This document shows, piece by piece, positions 1 to 6,283 of a DNA stretch of 7,261 nucleotides. The DNA lies in the NCBI GenBank assembly GCA_036278455.1, contig DASULB010000051.1, forward strand, positions 1-7,261, written 5' to 3'. Source of the DNA: FW021-bin31 sp036278455. Its GTDB lineage: Bacteria; Bacteroidota; Bacteroidia; Chitinophagales; Chitinophagaceae. The position numbers and the translations under genes were made by a program. Below the pieces are notes generated by a model. It was not told the origin of the DNA. It worked only from the letters and a program-made list of their open reading frames with translations, and ran no database searches. Positions within the stretch are counted from its first letter, which is position 1. Each line of letters opens with the position of its first letter.

Positions 1-1463
1 TTGTTTCTTTGCTGGAAAGTGGGTGCCACGTTGATGCCGGCCCTGACCCATTTGCTGGGCGTAAAATCCAGGTTGGCGCGTACCGAATAACGCGTGTAAT
101 CGGTGTTCAGGACGATGCCCTGCTGCCGGAAATAACCCGCGGAGACCATGGCCCTGAGCTTGCCGGTGCCATTGGAATAGGTGATATTGTAACTCTGGAT
201 GGGCGCCGTCCTGGTGAGTGCATCGAACCAATCGGTCCCTTTGCCCAGGGAGGCGGGGTCCCGGTAATCTGCCGGAATGGTGGACGGGTCGAAAGGCTGC
301 CCGTCGGCAGCAGCCTTGTCCTGACGTGCCTGGATCCTGAAATTGGCCAGCTCTTCGGCATTCATCATCTGGAACCGGTTCCTGCTTTCTACCGATTGTA
401 TGCCGTAATAAGCATCCAGTCTTAATTCGGTTACCCCCTCCCGGGCTTTTTTGGTGGTGATCAGGATCACACCGTTGGCGCCCCGGGATCCGTAAATGGC
501 GGTGGAAGCAGCGTCCTTGAGCACGGTAATCGACTCGATGTCCTCCGGGTTGATGGAGGCCAGCGGATTGGCGTATTTGTTATAAGAATAGGTAATGGGG
601 AAACCGTCTACAACGTACAGCGGATCATCGCCTGCGCCGATGGAGCCCGATCCCCTGATCCGTATCACAGGGCCGGCGCCGGGGAAACCGGTTGCCTGCT
701 TCACCGATACGCCGGGCGCCTGGCCCTGGAGCCGCAGGTCAAAGCTGGCAGCGGGGATATTTTTGATGGCCGCGGCATGAACGGTGGTGACGGCCCCTGT
801 GACGTTTTTGCGTTCTTCGTTACCATAACCTACCACCACCACCTCATTCAGACTGGTCTTGGAAAGATGTAGCCTGATAACTATGCTGGTTTTGCCTTCC
901 ACAGGGACTTCCTTTGTGTCATAGCCCAGGTAGGAAACGACCAATACGGCATTGTCGGGGACGTCCAGGCTGAACCTGCCCGAGGTATTTGTGGTCGTGC
1001 CGATGGTTGACCCTTTGATCTGCAAGGTTACCCCTGCCAGCGCGGCACCCGTGAGGGAATCGACCACGCTGCCGGTAACCTGTATCGCTTTCAGGGATAA
1101 ATGGTTCAATCCGATGGTCACCAGGCTGTCGTCCAGTATCCTATAGGCGAGATTGGTATCCTTGAAAATATGATCCAGCACTTTTGTGATGGTCCATCCA
1201 TTGGCGGAAATATTCACCCTTTTATCTTTGGGCAAGATATAGTCGGCGTAAACAAAACGGTAGGGGCTGGCATGCTCCAGGGCGACCAACGCTTTTTTGA
1301 TTTTTACGTTGTTAACAGAGAAATCAATTCTTTTCTGTGCAAAGGCATTGGAATAGGCCTGGAGGGAACTGAGCATCAACAACAGCACGGCAAATTTCAT
1401 GATCAGGATTGATTTTACAATGCTTTTTAACCCACCGGACGGAGGATTCATTAATTTTTGCAT
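1..1463 (-). CDS. SusC/RagA-like TonB-dependent outer-membrane transporter with STN domain (N-terminal part)
   Basis: This is the first 487 residues of an outer-membrane receptor; the rest, including nearly all of the beta-barrel, lies beyond the left edge. Reading from the ATG at 1463, I see a basic N-extension (residues 1-21), a signal peptide from Met22 (MKFAVLLLMLSS) with likely cleavage after Ala42 (NAFA|QK), an STN domain (about 45-118), a carboxypeptidase-regulatory-like beta-sandwich (about 128-198, starting VTGSVVDSLTG), a TonB-box-like SLNEVVVVGYG (204-214), and a plug domain (about 217-337) with DPLYVVDGFP and ITVLKDAASTAIYGSRGANG. Barrel strands begin after about 345. By family knowledge it imports oligomers, usually glycans, in a TonB-driven way with a SusD lipoprotein. 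The STN domain matches receptors that signal to FecR, and fecR and a sigma gene lie directly upstream. In-frame ATGs at 1451 and 1400 are alternatives. I prefer 1463 because long pre-signal extensions are common in Chitinophagaceae SusC proteins. The substrate is unknown. The frame is intact throughout the visible part. Confidence 0.95.
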   Translation of the reverse strand, partial: MQKLMNPPSGGLKSIVKSILIMKFAVLLLMLSSLQAYSNAFAQKRIDFSVNNVKIKKALVALEHASPYRFVYADYILPKDKRVNISANGWTITKVLDHIFKDTNLAYRILDDSLVTIGLNHLSLKAIQVTGSVVDSLTGAALAGVTLQIKGSTIGTTTNTSGRFSLDVPDNAVLVVSYLGYDTKEVPVEGKTSIVIRLHLSKTSLNEVVVVGYGNEERKNVTGAVTTVHAAAIKNIPAASFDLRLQGQAPGVSVKQATGFPGAGPVIRIRGSGSIGAGDDPLYVVDGFPITYSYNKYANPLASINPEDIESITVLKDAASTAIYGSRGANGVILITTKKAREGVTELRLDAYYGIQSVESRNRFQMMNAEELANFRIQARQDKAAADGQPFDPSTIPADYRDPASLGKGTDWFDALTRTAPIQSYNITYSNGTGKLRAMVSAGYFRQQGIVLNTDYTRYSVRANLDFTPSKWVRAGINVAPTFQQRN

Positions 1464-1537
1464 ATTTTTGAAATTGATAATGGTGAACAATTGGAGTACG
1501 GGTATACTTTAAGATCCCGTTTCCTGTTTTAGCCCGT

Positions 1538-1560
1538 GGGAGATGCTCGCAACATCTCCC
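1538..1560 (-). promoter_or_regulatory. Perfect hairpin in the fecR-susC gap
   Basis: GGGAGATG (1538-1545) and CATCTCCC (1553-1560) form a perfect 8-bp stem with a 7-nt loop, in the 157-bp gap between the fecR stop and the receptor start. In the minus-strand transcript no U-run follows, so a classical terminator of fecR is unlikely. On the plus strand TTTT follows, but no plus-strand gene reads into it. It could be an mRNA processing or stabilising stem that separates sigma/fecR from receptor expression, or a weak bidirectional terminator. The same gap holds two copies of CCCGT (1516-1520, 1533-1537) that could each pair with ACGGG at 1498-1502. I see no perfect TAnnTTTG element for the receptor gene here; only TAATTTTT, overlapping the fecR stop, comes close. 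Confidence 0.55.
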
Positions 1561-1620
1561 TTTTGCTTTGTGTGGAAAGTATCTGTTAATTCATAGGTGT
1601 TTGCTTTGAAGGTGAAAAAA

Positions 1621-2691
1621 TTATTGATGACCGATCCATATGTTATCGCCCTCCATCCGGTAACTGAAGGGCGAGGAGAACTGCATGGCGTTCAGAGCCT
1701 GCTCAAGGGTTTCCTTTTCAATAACGCCCGAGAAAGAAGTCTGCTTGATGCGCTCATCTTCAAAATGGATCCGGACATTGTACCAGCGTTCCATTCTTTT
1801 GGCCAGCTCTCCGAAAGGTTCATTGCTGAACACCAGCTTATTTTGCACCCATGCGGTTTCGGGGATCAAACCATGGGAATCCTTTTTAACCTGTCCGATC
1901 CGGAAATTTCCGGAGGGCGGTCCTTCCCGTGACTGGCGCCGGTCCTGCGATGGCACGGGCAAACGCTGCAGGTCGATGACCACCTTCTCAGAGGGTTTCA
2001 ATAAGATCTTTCTGTGGCTGTTTCCGCGGTCGATGACTTCGATGGCCCCTTCGATCAGGGTCGCCTCGAACTGATCGTCGCCCGGATAGGCCTTCACGAC
2101 GAACCGTGTTCCGATATCCCTGATATTTACTTTGGCTGTATGCACAATAAAAGGCCTGGAGGCATCATGGATAACATTAAACATCCCTTCTCCCTTTAAG
2201 GTGGCTTCCCGTGTCCGGGTGTCCTTGAAATCCCCGTAAGACAATTCACTGCCCGCATTGAGCCAGACTTTGGTCCCATCCGGCAGAATGAGCCTGGTCC
2301 TGGAGCCCGGCTGGGCGAATACATGGTTGTCTTCTCCCATTGCATAGACCGGCTTGCCCGAACTGACCTGCCGGTAAAAATAAAAGCCGGGTACCAGCAC
2401 TATGCTTAACAAAGCGGCGACCATCAATGGCCTGAAAAGCCGGAGCGGCTTTTTGTCAACGGATACTTTTTTGTTCAGAGCGCGTTCAATTCCTTCCCAA
2501 TGGGTATTTTTGTCAAGGAAATTCCCCGATACCCTGAATCCTTTTTCCCAAATAGCACCAATGAAAGAATGGGTCGCATTAACGGAATCATATTCCTCCA
2601 GCAAGGACTTCAGCTCTTCAAGTTCACCCGGGGTGATGGAACCGTTGTCTTTTTTACCGATTAATCGCCAGATCTTGCCTTTGGAGATCAT
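1621..2691 (-). CDS. FecR-family anti-sigma factor with C-terminal DUF4974-like domain
   Basis: This is an inner-membrane sigma regulator of 356 residues from the ATG at 2691. The N-terminal cytoplasmic part (1-85) would hold the sigma factor. One transmembrane helix spans about 87-106 (FRPLMVAALLSIVLVPGFYF). The periplasmic FecR domain (about 122-222) carries the family signature PGSRTRLILPDGTKVWLNAG (128-147), and a C-terminal DUF4974-like domain (about 284-353, LVFSNEPFGELAKRMERWYN) would contact the STN domain of the receptor. Length and domain order are normal for Bacteroidota FecR proteins. It starts about 105 bp after the sigma gene, and I see no promoter element in that gap, so the two are probably cotranscribed. 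An in-frame TTG at 2703 would add four residues; I prefer the ATG. Neither start has a good Shine-Dalgarno sequence. Whether it inhibits or activates its sigma factor cannot be told from the sequence. Confidence 0.95.
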   Translation of the reverse strand: MISKGKIWRLIGKKDNGSITPGELEELKSLLEEYDSVNATHSFIGAIWEKGFRVSGNFLDKNTHWEGIERALNKKVSVDKKPLRLFRPLMVAALLSIVLVPGFYFYRQVSSGKPVYAMGEDNHVFAQPGSRTRLILPDGTKVWLNAGSELSYGDFKDTRTREATLKGEGMFNVIHDASRPFIVHTAKVNIRDIGTRFVVKAYPGDDQFEATLIEGAIEVIDRGNSHRKILLKPSEKVVIDLQRLPVPSQDRRQSREGPPSGNFRIGQVKKDSHGLIPETAWVQNKLVFSNEPFGELAKRMERWYNVRIHFEDERIKQTSFSGVIEKETLEQALNAMQFSSPFSYRMEGDNIWIGHQ

Positions 2692-2796
2692 ATGAATTTT
2701 CAATTTTCGCGGGGCATGTTCCTTATTAAGACGTAAAAGGCCTCTCCCAACCCTTAAAGTCAGCTCAATTTATTTGGTGATACCCGGAAAAGGGAA

Positions 2797-3369
2797 TTAC
2801 TTTCTGGAATAAACCGGGAGGTGGAGGGTAATGGAAGTATGAAGCTTTTTCAGGGCGATCCCCATCTGGGCTTCTACCGTCTTCAGGCTTAGGTTGAGCA
2901 GCTGCGCTACTTCCTTATGTTTGAGACCGTCCACCTTCACCAGTTTGAAGATCAATTTGCAACGGGGTGGCAGATCGTTGATGATTGCGTTGATCTTTTT
3001 GATGAGTTCTGCGGAAATCAGGATGTCTTCCGGGGTGGCTTCTACCAGCAGGAGGGGAACGGAGACCTCCTCCAGCCGGTAGCGTTTTTTACCTGAGACT
3101 CTTCTGAGGTAATCCAGACTGATATTGCGTGTAAGCACATATAGATAGGCTTTAAGATTCCGGATAGAAGCCAGTTGCGTGCCTTGTTCCCAGCATTTGA
3201 TAAAAACATCCTCCACTACCTCTTCGGCCAGTTGGGTCGAACGTACGATGGACACGCTTAACTGAAACAATCCCTCAGAGATCAAGCCATGCAATTCCTT
3301 CAATGCCCGCTCGTCACCAACGGAGATTTTCTGCTGCAATTGACTGATATGAAGGTTGTCGGTAGCCAT
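2797..3369 (-). CDS. RNA polymerase ECF sigma factor (FecI-like, Bacteroidota type)
   Basis: This is a 190-residue sigma-70 family protein of the extracytoplasmic-function type with only regions 2 and 4. Region 2 (about 20-93) includes LAEEVVEDVFIKCWEQ (47-62), the core-binding and -10-recognition helices, and ends in the basic stretch YLRRVSGKKR. Region 4 (about 120-177) has LPPRCKLIFKL followed by a helix-turn-helix, GLKHKEVAQLLNLSLKTVEA (148-167), for -35 recognition. The length is typical. It directs RNA polymerase to target promoters, presumably including that of the downstream SusC-like gene, when FecR releases or activates it. It is the first gene of the sigma-fecR-susC cluster and is divergent from the patatin gene. 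The ATG at 3369 is the only good start, and translation upstream of it lacks a clear Shine-Dalgarno sequence. Assigning it to this FecR/SusC pair is inferred from gene order. Confidence 0.95.
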   Translation of the reverse strand: MATDNLHISQLQQKISVGDERALKELHGLISEGLFQLSVSIVRSTQLAEEVVEDVFIKCWEQGTQLASIRNLKAYLYVLTRNISLDYLRRVSGKKRYRLEEVSVPLLLVEATPEDILISAELIKKINAIINDLPPRCKLIFKLVKVDGLKHKEVAQLLNLSLKTVEAQMGIALKKLHTSITLHLPVYSRK

Positions 3370-3497
3370 GCGGTCATCTGCTTATGCTGTCTTACCGATG
3401 CTAGCAGCCACCGGTCGCCGTTTGCCATCCGTTCTGTATTCCCGGGTCATCCACGCGATAGCCGTCATTTTGACACGCGATACTTCGTTTGACCATC

Positions 3498-3505
3498 CAA
3501 AAATA
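3498..3505 (-). promoter_or_regulatory. Candidate -7 promoter element for the sigma-fecR-susC cluster
   Basis: The minus strand reads TATTTTTG here, an exact match to the Bacteroidota primary-sigma -7 consensus TAnnTTTG. Transcription would start near 3491, giving a leader of about 120 nt before the sigma ATG at 3369. No convincing TTTG-type -33 element is visible 19-21 bp upstream (around 3525-3528), which lowers confidence. Confidence 0.4.
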
Positions 3506-3556
3506 ACCTATTCGTTTTCAGGAACCATCCTGTTGTGTCCTGCCTGGAAATCTTTG

Positions 3557-3580
3557 CTTCGGATAAGCTCCATCCGGAAG
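3557..3580. other. Bulged hairpin in the divergent region
   Basis: CTTCGGAT (3557-3564) pairs with ATCC plus GAAG (3572-3575, 3577-3580), giving 8 bp with a single bulged G at 3576 and a 7-nt loop. Only TTT follows on the plus strand after one base, so it is not a convincing terminator. It lies upstream of the candidate sigma promoter and far from the patatin start. A DNA-level or small-RNA role is possible but unsupported. Confidence 0.3.
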
Positions 3581-3621
3581 TTTAAGATCTGTGTAAAAAT
3601 TGCGTTTCCCCAAAGTACCGG

Positions 3622-3635
3622 GATCAATATTGATC
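3622..3635. promoter_or_regulatory. 14-bp perfect palindrome, candidate operator
   Basis: GATCAATATTGATC equals its own reverse complement over all 14 bases, with no spacer. The symmetry stops at the flanking bases. It lies in the divergent region, 252 bp from the sigma start and 166 bp from the patatin start. A site of this shape suits a homodimeric helix-turn-helix regulator. The factor that would bind it is not identifiable. Confidence 0.4.
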
Positions 3636-3690
3636 AGTGAAAAACAGTTTCGCTATACGCTGTTGCTTGGATGATAACCGCTCTGGTAAA

Positions 3691-3732
3691 TAACCAGGTT
3701 AATTTTTACTCTTTTCGGGCAAAACCGGGTTA
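3691..3732. promoter_or_regulatory. Tandem dyad-symmetric sites AACC(A/G)GGTTA, 31 bp apart
   Basis: AACCAGGTTA (3692-3701) and AACCGGGTTA (3723-3732) differ at one base, the centre of the dyad. The first extends to an 11-nt odd palindrome, TAACC-A-GGTTA (3691-3701). The start-to-start distance is 31 bp, close to three helical turns, so both would face the same side of the DNA. A further GGTTA half-site is at 3752-3756, and CTGGT/ACCAG (3683-3687, 3693-3697) forms a small overlapping hairpin. The pair lies 70-110 bp upstream of the patatin start, around where its promoter should be. Confidence 0.4.
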
Positions 3733-3781
3733 TATAAAGAAGTCGTATCTTGGTTAAGATAAACACAAAAGATGATGTATG

Positions 3782-3805
3782 ATGAATAAAAGAAAGAAAC
3801 AATGA
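3782..3805 (+). other. Seven-codon ORF overlapping the patatin start (possible leader peptide)
   Basis: ATG at 3782 opens a frame encoding MNKRKKQ, whose TGA stop (3803-3805) overlaps the patatin ATG as ATGA. A second mini-frame, ATG ATG TAT GAT GAA TAA (3772-3789), precedes and overlaps it. This arrangement could couple translation, and the purine-rich AAAGAAAG inside it may be all the ribosome-binding signal there is. Chance occurrence in an A-rich leader is quite possible. Confidence 0.25.
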
Positions 3806-4758
3806 GAAGAGCATTGGTTCTCAGTGGCGGTGGTGCCAAGGGCGGTTTTCAGGTAGGGGCGTTGCGCTACATCATGGAGCGTGAAGCGAAGGGGATGCCA
3901 CCCAGCAGTTATTTTGAGATTATCTCCGGGACCTCGGTCGGCGCGCTAAACGGTGTGATGATGGCGCAGAACCGCTATGATGCGCTTCGGGGATTATGGG
4001 ATCATCTTTCCGGTGGCCATATTTACAGAGGCAGCCTCGGCATCTTGCCTGTTTTTTCGCGCTTCATGATGCGCCGGCCGGGACTATTGAGCAATGCACC
4101 CCTGTGGGAGACGATCAAAAAAAATATCTCTCTGGACGCGGTGGACGGGGATTGTGATTTTATATTCGGCGCCCTGTCGGTGGACACCGGCGCTTACCAT
4201 AGTTTTCGCGCGAGCGATTTCACCGATGAAAGGCAGTTTCTGCAAGGTATCCTCGCCTCCTCCTCGATGCCGGTGATATGGCCGCCGGTGAAAAGCATTA
4301 CCACCGGGACAGGTGCAATTTACCGCCAATTGGTGGATGGTGGTGTGCGCAATAAAAGGCCCATGGGTGAAGTGATCGGTTGCCATCCCGATGAGGTGGT
4401 GATCATCAATTGCAATGCGGATGATTTTCATCCTTACCCTGATCCGGCAAAGGGCATGCTCAGAACCGCCATCCGCGTGCTCACGGAGATCACCATCAAC
4501 GAAATATTCCGCCAGGATATCCGGGAATTTCTGCACATCAATCAGATCGTTGGTCAGCTGCCCGCCGGCGTCACCGTGAAGAAGTCAGACGGCACCCTGT
4601 TTAAAAAATACCGCAGCATCCTGATCGAGCCGTCCCATGATCTGGGGGATGCACTTGATTTCTCAAGAAGCAAGATCAACCTCCATATGGAGAAGGGCTA
4701 TGAAGCAGCCGCGCTGGCTTATGAGCGCTCCAGGGCCACTGAAAACCTCCTGGAGTGA
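3802..4758 (+). CDS. Patatin-like phospholipase family protein
   Basis: This is a predicted serine lipid acyl hydrolase of 318 residues. All parts of the patatin Ser-Asp dyad fold are visible: the oxyanion-hole loop GGGAKG (9-14) close to the N-terminus, the nucleophile elbow GTSVG (43-47) with Ser45, the ASSSMPVIWPPV segment (152-163), and the catalytic Asp179 in DGG (179-181). There is no signal peptide or membrane segment, so it should act in the cytoplasm, on phospholipids or other acyl esters. Since the oxyanion-hole motif starts at residue 9, the ATG at 3802 is the natural start; an in-frame stop lies shortly upstream. It is divergent from the sigma gene and separated from folC by 136 bp. 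The true substrate cannot be predicted. No toxin-activation or secretion partner genes adjoin it, so a housekeeping lipid-turnover role is most likely. Confidence 0.93.
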   Translation: MRRALVLSGGGAKGGFQVGALRYIMEREAKGMPPSSYFEIISGTSVGALNGVMMAQNRYDALRGLWDHLSGGHIYRGSLGILPVFSRFMMRRPGLLSNAPLWETIKKNISLDAVDGDCDFIFGALSVDTGAYHSFRASDFTDERQFLQGILASSSMPVIWPPVKSITTGTGAIYRQLVDGGVRNKRPMGEVIGCHPDEVVIINCNADDFHPYPDPAKGMLRTAIRVLTEITINEIFRQDIREFLHINQIVGQLPAGVTVKKSDGTLFKKYRSILIEPSHDLGDALDFSRSKINLHMEKGYEAAALAYERSRATENLLE

Positions 4759-4775
4759 ATCACGCCGCGGCTGCC

Positions 4776-4809
4776 GGCCATCGGGCGAAATGGTCCCGCT
4801 GACCGTTTT
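4776..4809 (+). terminator. Weak candidate terminator after the patatin gene
   Basis: GGCCAT (4776-4781) can pair with ATGGTC (4790-4795), with one G-U pair, closing an 8-nt loop. A short TTTT follows at 4806-4809, but ten bases after the stem. The spacing and the short T-run make this a poor intrinsic terminator. It is listed as the only structure of this kind found between the patatin gene and the folC promoter. Confidence 0.2.
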
Positions 4810-4847
4810 ACTTCCTTTGTTGTAAAGATTATCCCGGCCCGGAATTA

Positions 4848-4881
4848 TTTTTACCGGTAAGACCGGCAAATCGTATTTTTG
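4848..4881 (+). promoter_or_regulatory. Candidate folC promoter (TTTTT, 21 bp, TATTTTTG)
   Basis: TATTTTTG (4874-4881) matches the Bacteroidota -7 consensus TAnnTTTG exactly. A T-run at 4848-4852 lies 21 bp upstream, where a TTTG-type -33 element is expected. Transcription would begin about 5-10 bp after 4881, leaving a leader of only a few nucleotides before the ATG at 4895. The perfect palindrome TTACCGGTAA (4851-4860) overlaps the upstream element and spacer. Confidence 0.5.
4851..4860. promoter_or_regulatory. 10-bp palindrome TTACCGGTAA inside the folC promoter
   Basis: The sequence is its own reverse complement over 10 bases, and GACCGGCAA immediately follows (4861-4869), so CCGG recurs at 4854 and 4863 as well as at 4834 and 4839. 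Its placement between the putative -33 and -7 elements is where a repressor site would block transcription. It may equally be chance. Confidence 0.3.
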
Positions 4882-4894
4882 CACTTTTTGATTG

Positions 4895-6205
4895 ATGGAA
4901 AAAGCGCCCGCTACGTATCCGGCTACCCTGGATTTTTTATATAACCGACTGCCCATGTTCAGCCGCGTAGGAGCCGTGGCATTTAAAAAGGACCTGACCA
5001 ATATCATGGCCCTTTCAGATGCGTTGGGAAACCCTGAACAACGGTTTAAAAGCATTCATATTGCGGGTACCAATGGCAAAGGCTCCGTCAGCCATATGAT
5101 CGCGGCGGTCCTGCAACAATCCGGCTATAAAACAGGGTTGTATACTTCACCCCATTTGAAGGATTTCAGGGAAAGAATACGCATTGACGGTAAGATGATA
5201 AGCAAAGATTTTGTGGTGGGTTTTGTGCGTGAAAACTTTGCGCTGGTCCAGCAGATCAGCCCATCCTTTTTTGAGATCACCGTTGCCATGGCCTTCGCGT
5301 GGTTCGCCCGCAACACATGCCCCATAGCGGTGGTGGAGGTGGGCCTTGGCGGCCGGCTTGACAGTACCAATATCCTGCAACCCGAATTATCCGTGATCAC
5401 CAATATCAGTTATGATCATCAGCAAATACTGGGGGATACGTTAACTCAAATAGCGGGGGAGAAGGCGGGGATCATAAAACCGGGCATACCTGTCGTCATC
5501 GGGGAAACGGACCCTGAGACCAAAGTTGTTTTTGAGCAGGTGGCGGCACGCCTTGAGTCGCCCATCGTTTTCGCGGATCAGTGGTGGAAAATAACCTCGC
5601 GGCAAACCCGGGCGGATCAACTGGAGGTTGAATTGCATCGGCAAAACGGTGAAGAAAGCCTTCCGGTTGTTTACAGGACTGATCTGACAGGGGCCTACCA
5701 GGTAAAAAATCTCATGACGGTGCTTACCGCGGTAACCCTCTTGCAGCAACGGCACTGGCATATCGGATACGATGCGACCAGGCAGGCCCTCTCAGCAGTA
5801 AAGAGGCTTACGGGTCTTCGCGGCCGTTGGGAAGTCATTGGCAACCGGCCGCTTGTCATAGCCGATGTCGCCCATAATGAGGCGGGCATCAGGGAAGTGA
5901 CCCGTCAGGCAGGGATGCTTCCCTACGAGAAGCTTCATATCGTGACCGGATTTGTCAGGGACAAATCCATTGATGCCATCCTGGAGCTTTTTCCCGCTGA
6001 GGCCATTTACTACTTCTGCCAGGCAGCCATCCCCCGCGCACTGCCTTCCACAGAACTGGCCGCCATGGCGGGTGGCTACGGTTTAAAAGGGAAAGCGTAC
6101 AGCCAGGTGAAAGATGCTTTTGCAGCAGCCCGTGCGTGCGCCGGTCCCGATGACGTGATCCTGGTATGCGGCAGCGTCTTCGTGGTGGCGGAAGTGTTGC
6201 CCTGA
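4895..6205 (+). CDS. folC: Bifunctional dihydrofolate synthase / folylpolyglutamate synthase
   Basis: This is a cytoplasmic Mur-ligase-family enzyme of 436 residues. It adds glutamate to dihydropteroate to make dihydrofolate and extends the polyglutamate tail of folates, using ATP. Visible motifs from the ATG at 4895 are the P-loop GTNGKGS (58-64), TSPHL (84-88), EVGLGGRLDSTN (148-159) with metal/ATP ligands, ISYDH..LG (171-180), EKAGI (189-193) whose Lys190 matches the lysine carbamylated in characterised family members, GLRGRWE (307-313), and DVAHN (324-328) at the start of the C-terminal glutamate-ligase domain. The C-terminal CGSVFVVAEVL (425-435) is also typical. The length is normal and the frame intact. 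A TTG directly upstream (4892) is in frame, but the ATG is preferred. There is no Shine-Dalgarno sequence; the predicted promoter lies almost at the start codon. Its neighbours have no obvious folate link. Confidence 0.95.
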   Translation: MEKAPATYPATLDFLYNRLPMFSRVGAVAFKKDLTNIMALSDALGNPEQRFKSIHIAGTNGKGSVSHMIAAVLQQSGYKTGLYTSPHLKDFRERIRIDGKMISKDFVVGFVRENFALVQQISPSFFEITVAMAFAWFARNTCPIAVVEVGLGGRLDSTNILQPELSVITNISYDHQQILGDTLTQIAGEKAGIIKPGIPVVIGETDPETKVVFEQVAARLESPIVFADQWWKITSRQTRADQLEVELHRQNGEESLPVVYRTDLTGAYQVKNLMTVLTAVTLLQQRHWHIGYDATRQALSAVKRLTGLRGRWEVIGNRPLVIADVAHNEAGIREVTRQAGMLPYEKLHIVTGFVRDKSIDAILELFPAEAIYYFCQAAIPRALPSTELAAMAGGYGLKGKAYSQVKDAFAAARACAGPDDVILVCGSVFVVAEVLP

Positions 6206-6283
6206 CAAAAAACATCCTCCGCATGAGACAGGAGCATGGCAGTCCCCGCTGATCCCACGCGCCCACTCATTGGGAAACTGACG

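Larger units (their letters stand above)
3370..3801. other. Divergent intergenic region (432 bp), rich in dyad symmetry
   Basis: No convincing gene is seen between the divergent sigma and patatin starts. Open frames exist, such as one crossing 3356-3640 on the plus strand, but the translation is low-complexity and resembles no family I know. The stretch contains a candidate sigma-gene promoter, a bulged hairpin (3557-3580), a 14-bp palindrome (3622-3635), tandem dyads (3691-3732) and tiny ORFs just before the patatin start; each is listed separately. A small hairpin CAGGA-ACCA-TCCTG also lies at 3519-3532. The best plus-strand promoter candidate is TATCTTGG (3746-3753), one mismatch from TAnnTTTG, with no clear upstream element. 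Confidence 0.7.

Noticed and set aside
1597..2074. Overlapping plus-strand frames opposite fecR
   Set aside because: The FecR frame on the minus strand has clear domain signatures over the whole interval, so the others are shadows.
2692..2703. Upstream TTG start for FecR (four extra residues)
   Set aside because: An ATG follows four codons later and the TTG has no better ribosome-binding signal; kept only as an alternative.
3356..3640. 94-codon plus-strand frame in the divergent region
   Set aside because: It begins inside the sigma gene on the opposite strand, covers promoter-like and palindromic DNA, and looks non-protein-like in composition.
4084..4536. 150-codon open frame on the minus strand opposite the patatin gene
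   Set aside because: It lies wholly inside a gene with all catalytic motifs on the plus strand, and its His-rich translation resembles no family; it is a shadow of the coding strand.
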